Assembly (NCBI RefSeq): GCF_040957575.1
Contig: NZ_CP162602.1
Coordinates: 496,001 to 560,000 of the forward strand
Source of the DNA: Vibrio sp. HB236076
GTDB lineage: Bacteria; Pseudomonadota; Gammaproteobacteria; Enterobacterales; Vibrionaceae
Length of the DNA stretch: 64,000 nucleotides
Direction: 5' to 3'
Below the pieces are notes generated by a model. The model ran no database searches, was not told the DNA's origin, and worked only from the letters and a program-made list of their open reading frames with translations. Below are positions 62,341 through 64,000 of the stretch, piece by piece. The translations under genes were made by a program, and so were the position numbers. Numbering within the stretch: the first letter of the stretch is position 1; every line of letters begins with the position of its first letter.

Positions 62341-63750
62341 ATGGCAAAATTAGCTGTGTCTGCGCGATACAGACGTTCTGAACAAGACAAACGGCCTACT
62401 ATGCCAAATTCTCATTATCGAATCATTTCATCCAGTTTACTGCTAAGCCGCCGACTTGTGTGGGTTGTGGTTGCGTTGTGCAGCTTTATTTTACTCTCTT
62501 ATCCTTTTGATTTAATAAGAATATACCAACCGTTATCCGGCGGGCCTGGCACTCACCCTATCACCGCGCTCAACTTTTTACTTTTGGCATTGTCGTTGCT
62601 GTTTTTGCGGCGTCATCGTCTGGTGTCTTTTGCGCTGGTGACTTTAGTCTCGGTGATGGTGGCGATCCGGTTGGTGGCGACAGGGGAGCAATCTTGGTTC
62701 GCACTCTTGGTTGAGGCGCTAACCTCAACGTTGGGCTTTTCAATACCGAGCGGTGTGCAAATGGGCACCAATACCGCGTTTTCTCAAGCGGGGTTGTCGT
62801 TTTCTATTTTGGGCTTGTTGTTTTTCCGCTCGTGGATTTTGGCTCAAGCAACCGCCATTTTTGCTTTGTTCTTACCCTTTGTGTCTGTCGTCGGCTATAT
62901 TTATTCTATTGAAAGCTTCCATGGACAAATGTCTTTGCCTACAACGTTACTGGGTCTCTTGTTAGGTATCGCGAGCCTATTGACCACGGCCCACAAAGGA
63001 GTACTAAAAGCCTTCTTGATGCCAACGTTTGCGGCCAAAATGATTCGAGTGCAATTGATTTGTGCGATTGTCTTTTGTTTGTTTGGTGGGTATTTGTTTG
63101 TCCAGGTGATAGACAATGCCAACAAAAGCTTTGCCTTGTACGTGGTGGCGATTTGTACCTATATCTGTTTTTCACTGTTTTTTAGTGGTTTGTTATTTGA
63201 AAGGGCGGACAAACAACGCAGGCAGTTGGAAAGAAAATTGACCACCGCCGCCTACACCGACCCATTGACCGGGGTGTACAACCGCGCTCATTTCGAAAAA
63301 ATCTTTGATCTCACCTTGGCCAACAAGCACAAGCCCGATTGTTGTCTGCTGCTCATTGACATTGACCACTTTAAGCAGGTTAATGATCGCTTTGGTCACC
63401 CGGCTGGCGATAAAGTGTTACAGCAAGTGTGTCAACAAATGAAGTCAGTTACTCGGGGCTCAGACACCTTATTTCGTTTAGGCGGAGAGGAGTTCGCCTT
63501 ACTATTGCCACTTACCAATCTCGATATTGGTTACAAAGTGGCAGAGAAAATACGCCTTTCTCTTGCTCAAACTCACATTGCCATTGAACAAGAACATCAG
63601 GTGATCAATCACCAAGTCACGATTTCGATTGGCTGCACCACCATTTCGGCAAAAGACTCGGTCAAAGAGGTCATTCGCCGCGCCGACCAAGCCTTGTATC
63701 AAGCCAAAGCCTTAGGCCGTAACCAAACCTGTGTCAGTAAAGAGCGATAA
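62341..63750 (+). CDS. Membrane-anchored diguanylate cyclase
   Basis: A 469-residue protein: six to eight hydrophobic segments (about 35-285) form an MASE-like membrane sensor, then GGDEF (about 300-465). Catalytic GGEEF at about 381-385, LIDIDHFKQVND upstream. RGSD lies at the I-site position, so feedback inhibition by cyclic di-GMP is expected, unlike the PAS-GGDEF protein at 4.4-5.3 kb. ATG 62401 is an alternative start; neither has a strong ribosome site. Confidence 0.87.
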   Translation: MAKLAVSARYRRSEQDKRPTMPNSHYRIISSSLLLSRRLVWVVVALCSFILLSYPFDLIRIYQPLSGGPGTHPITALNFLLLALSLLFLRRHRLVSFALVTLVSVMVAIRLVATGEQSWFALLVEALTSTLGFSIPSGVQMGTNTAFSQAGLSFSILGLLFFRSWILAQATAIFALFLPFVSVVGYIYSIESFHGQMSLPTTLLGLLLGIASLLTTAHKGVLKAFLMPTFAAKMIRVQLICAIVFCLFGGYLFVQVIDNANKSFALYVVAICTYICFSLFFSGLLFERADKQRRQLERKLTTAAYTDPLTGVYNRAHFEKIFDLTLANKHKPDCCLLLIDIDHFKQVNDRFGHPAGDKVLQQVCQQMKSVTRGSDTLFRLGGEEFALLLPLTNLDIGYKVAEKIRLSLAQTHIAIEQEHQVINHQVTISIGCTTISAKDSVKEVIRRADQALYQAKALGRNQTCVSKER

Positions 63751-63862
63751 CGCACGACAAACCTTCGTATGGTCCTGTTTGACAGTGAGGCGTGACTAAG
63801 GAGATTGCTGCGCTATCATCGCCCACATACAGAATCAGACTGGGACAAGGATGAATGAAAAA

Positions 63863-63936
63863 CAAACAAAAACGCCCGTTTTGTTGTAATTTTATTACAG
63901 TTTCTTCGGCTATTGTTACCAAGGCGTTTTTGTTTG
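63863..63936. terminator. Long-stem inverted repeat after the GGDEF gene
   Basis: CAAACAAAAACGCC (63863-63876) and GGCGTTTTTGTTTG (63923-63936) are exact inverse copies around a 46-nt loop. T-rich right arm suggests termination; weak because of the loop size. Confidence 0.4.
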
Positions 63937-64000
63937 GGGTTAGTTGTTAATTTTTTGTTTTTGTTTTTTTGTGAATTGGTTAACACTATGGGTATTTTGT

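Overview
The window looks like chromosomal DNA of a marine gammaproteobacterium, most likely Vibrionaceae. The pointers are an ArsJ-type arsenic operon, Vibrio-style NagK, cassette sites resembling Vibrio attC (VCR-like) sites, a malate synthase G/isocitrate lyase operon beside a large XRE regulator, and a long-leader DeaD helicase gene. Genus cannot be fixed from sequence alone. No rRNA or tRNA gene and no CRISPR array was recognised.

Layout. 1-4.4 kb: end of a probable carbohydrate enzyme, a domain-permuted GH3 glucosidase and an N-acetylglucosamine kinase. 4.4-7 kb: a PAS-GGDEF enzyme, a secreted ricin-like protein and a D-glutamate-cyclase-family protein. 7-12.9 kb: LysR regulator divergent from a TRAP transporter/DUF2848/amidase operon. 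13-15.2 kb: MFS exporter and its LysR regulator. 15.2-19.7 kb: pstSCAB-phoU. 19.9-23.5 kb: arsenic operon (degenerate phosphatase fold, ArsR, GAPDH, tyrosine phosphatase, ArsJ). 23.6-30.1 kb: lldD, a repeat-built peptidoglycan-binding lipoprotein, GNAT, DoxX, pirin, TetR/EamA pair. 30.2-37.8 kb: rutR-rutABCDEF, a 26-codon ORF, an NCS1 permease and ribB, with RutR and sigma54-like sites. 37.9-42.5 kb: lipoprotein, deaD, ackA.

42.4-48.4 kb is the most unusual part: a 5.9-kb AT-rich insertion bracketed by perfect 103-bp direct repeats that copy the ackA 3' end and terminator. It holds a Rad50/RloC-like zinc-hook ATPase and two to three integron-type cassettes with attC-like sites, one encoding an AbiJ/HEPN-like protein. 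No integrase is present. I read it as a candidate anti-phage island; function is inferred.

48.9-52.2 kb: an HxlR-linked electrophile/thiol-redox cluster (peroxiredoxin, a DsbA-family remnant, AhpD-like protein, MdaB-like reductase, ABM monooxygenase). 52.4-53.4 kb: SMR efflux pump with TetR. 53.5-59.1 kb: glyoxylate shunt operon with its XRE regulator. 59.1-64 kb: LysR/LysE-type exporter pair, a canonical arsenate reductase framed by inverted repeats, a DUF1285 protein and a membrane GGDEF enzyme.

Working together: pst imports phosphate (and arsenate), the adjacent arsJ operon would turn arsenate into an exportable organoarsenical, and the distant arsC gives a second route. The rut block couples uracil uptake and ring opening to flavin supply. 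lldD, ackA and glyoxylate-shunt genes point to growth on lactate, acetate and C2 compounds.
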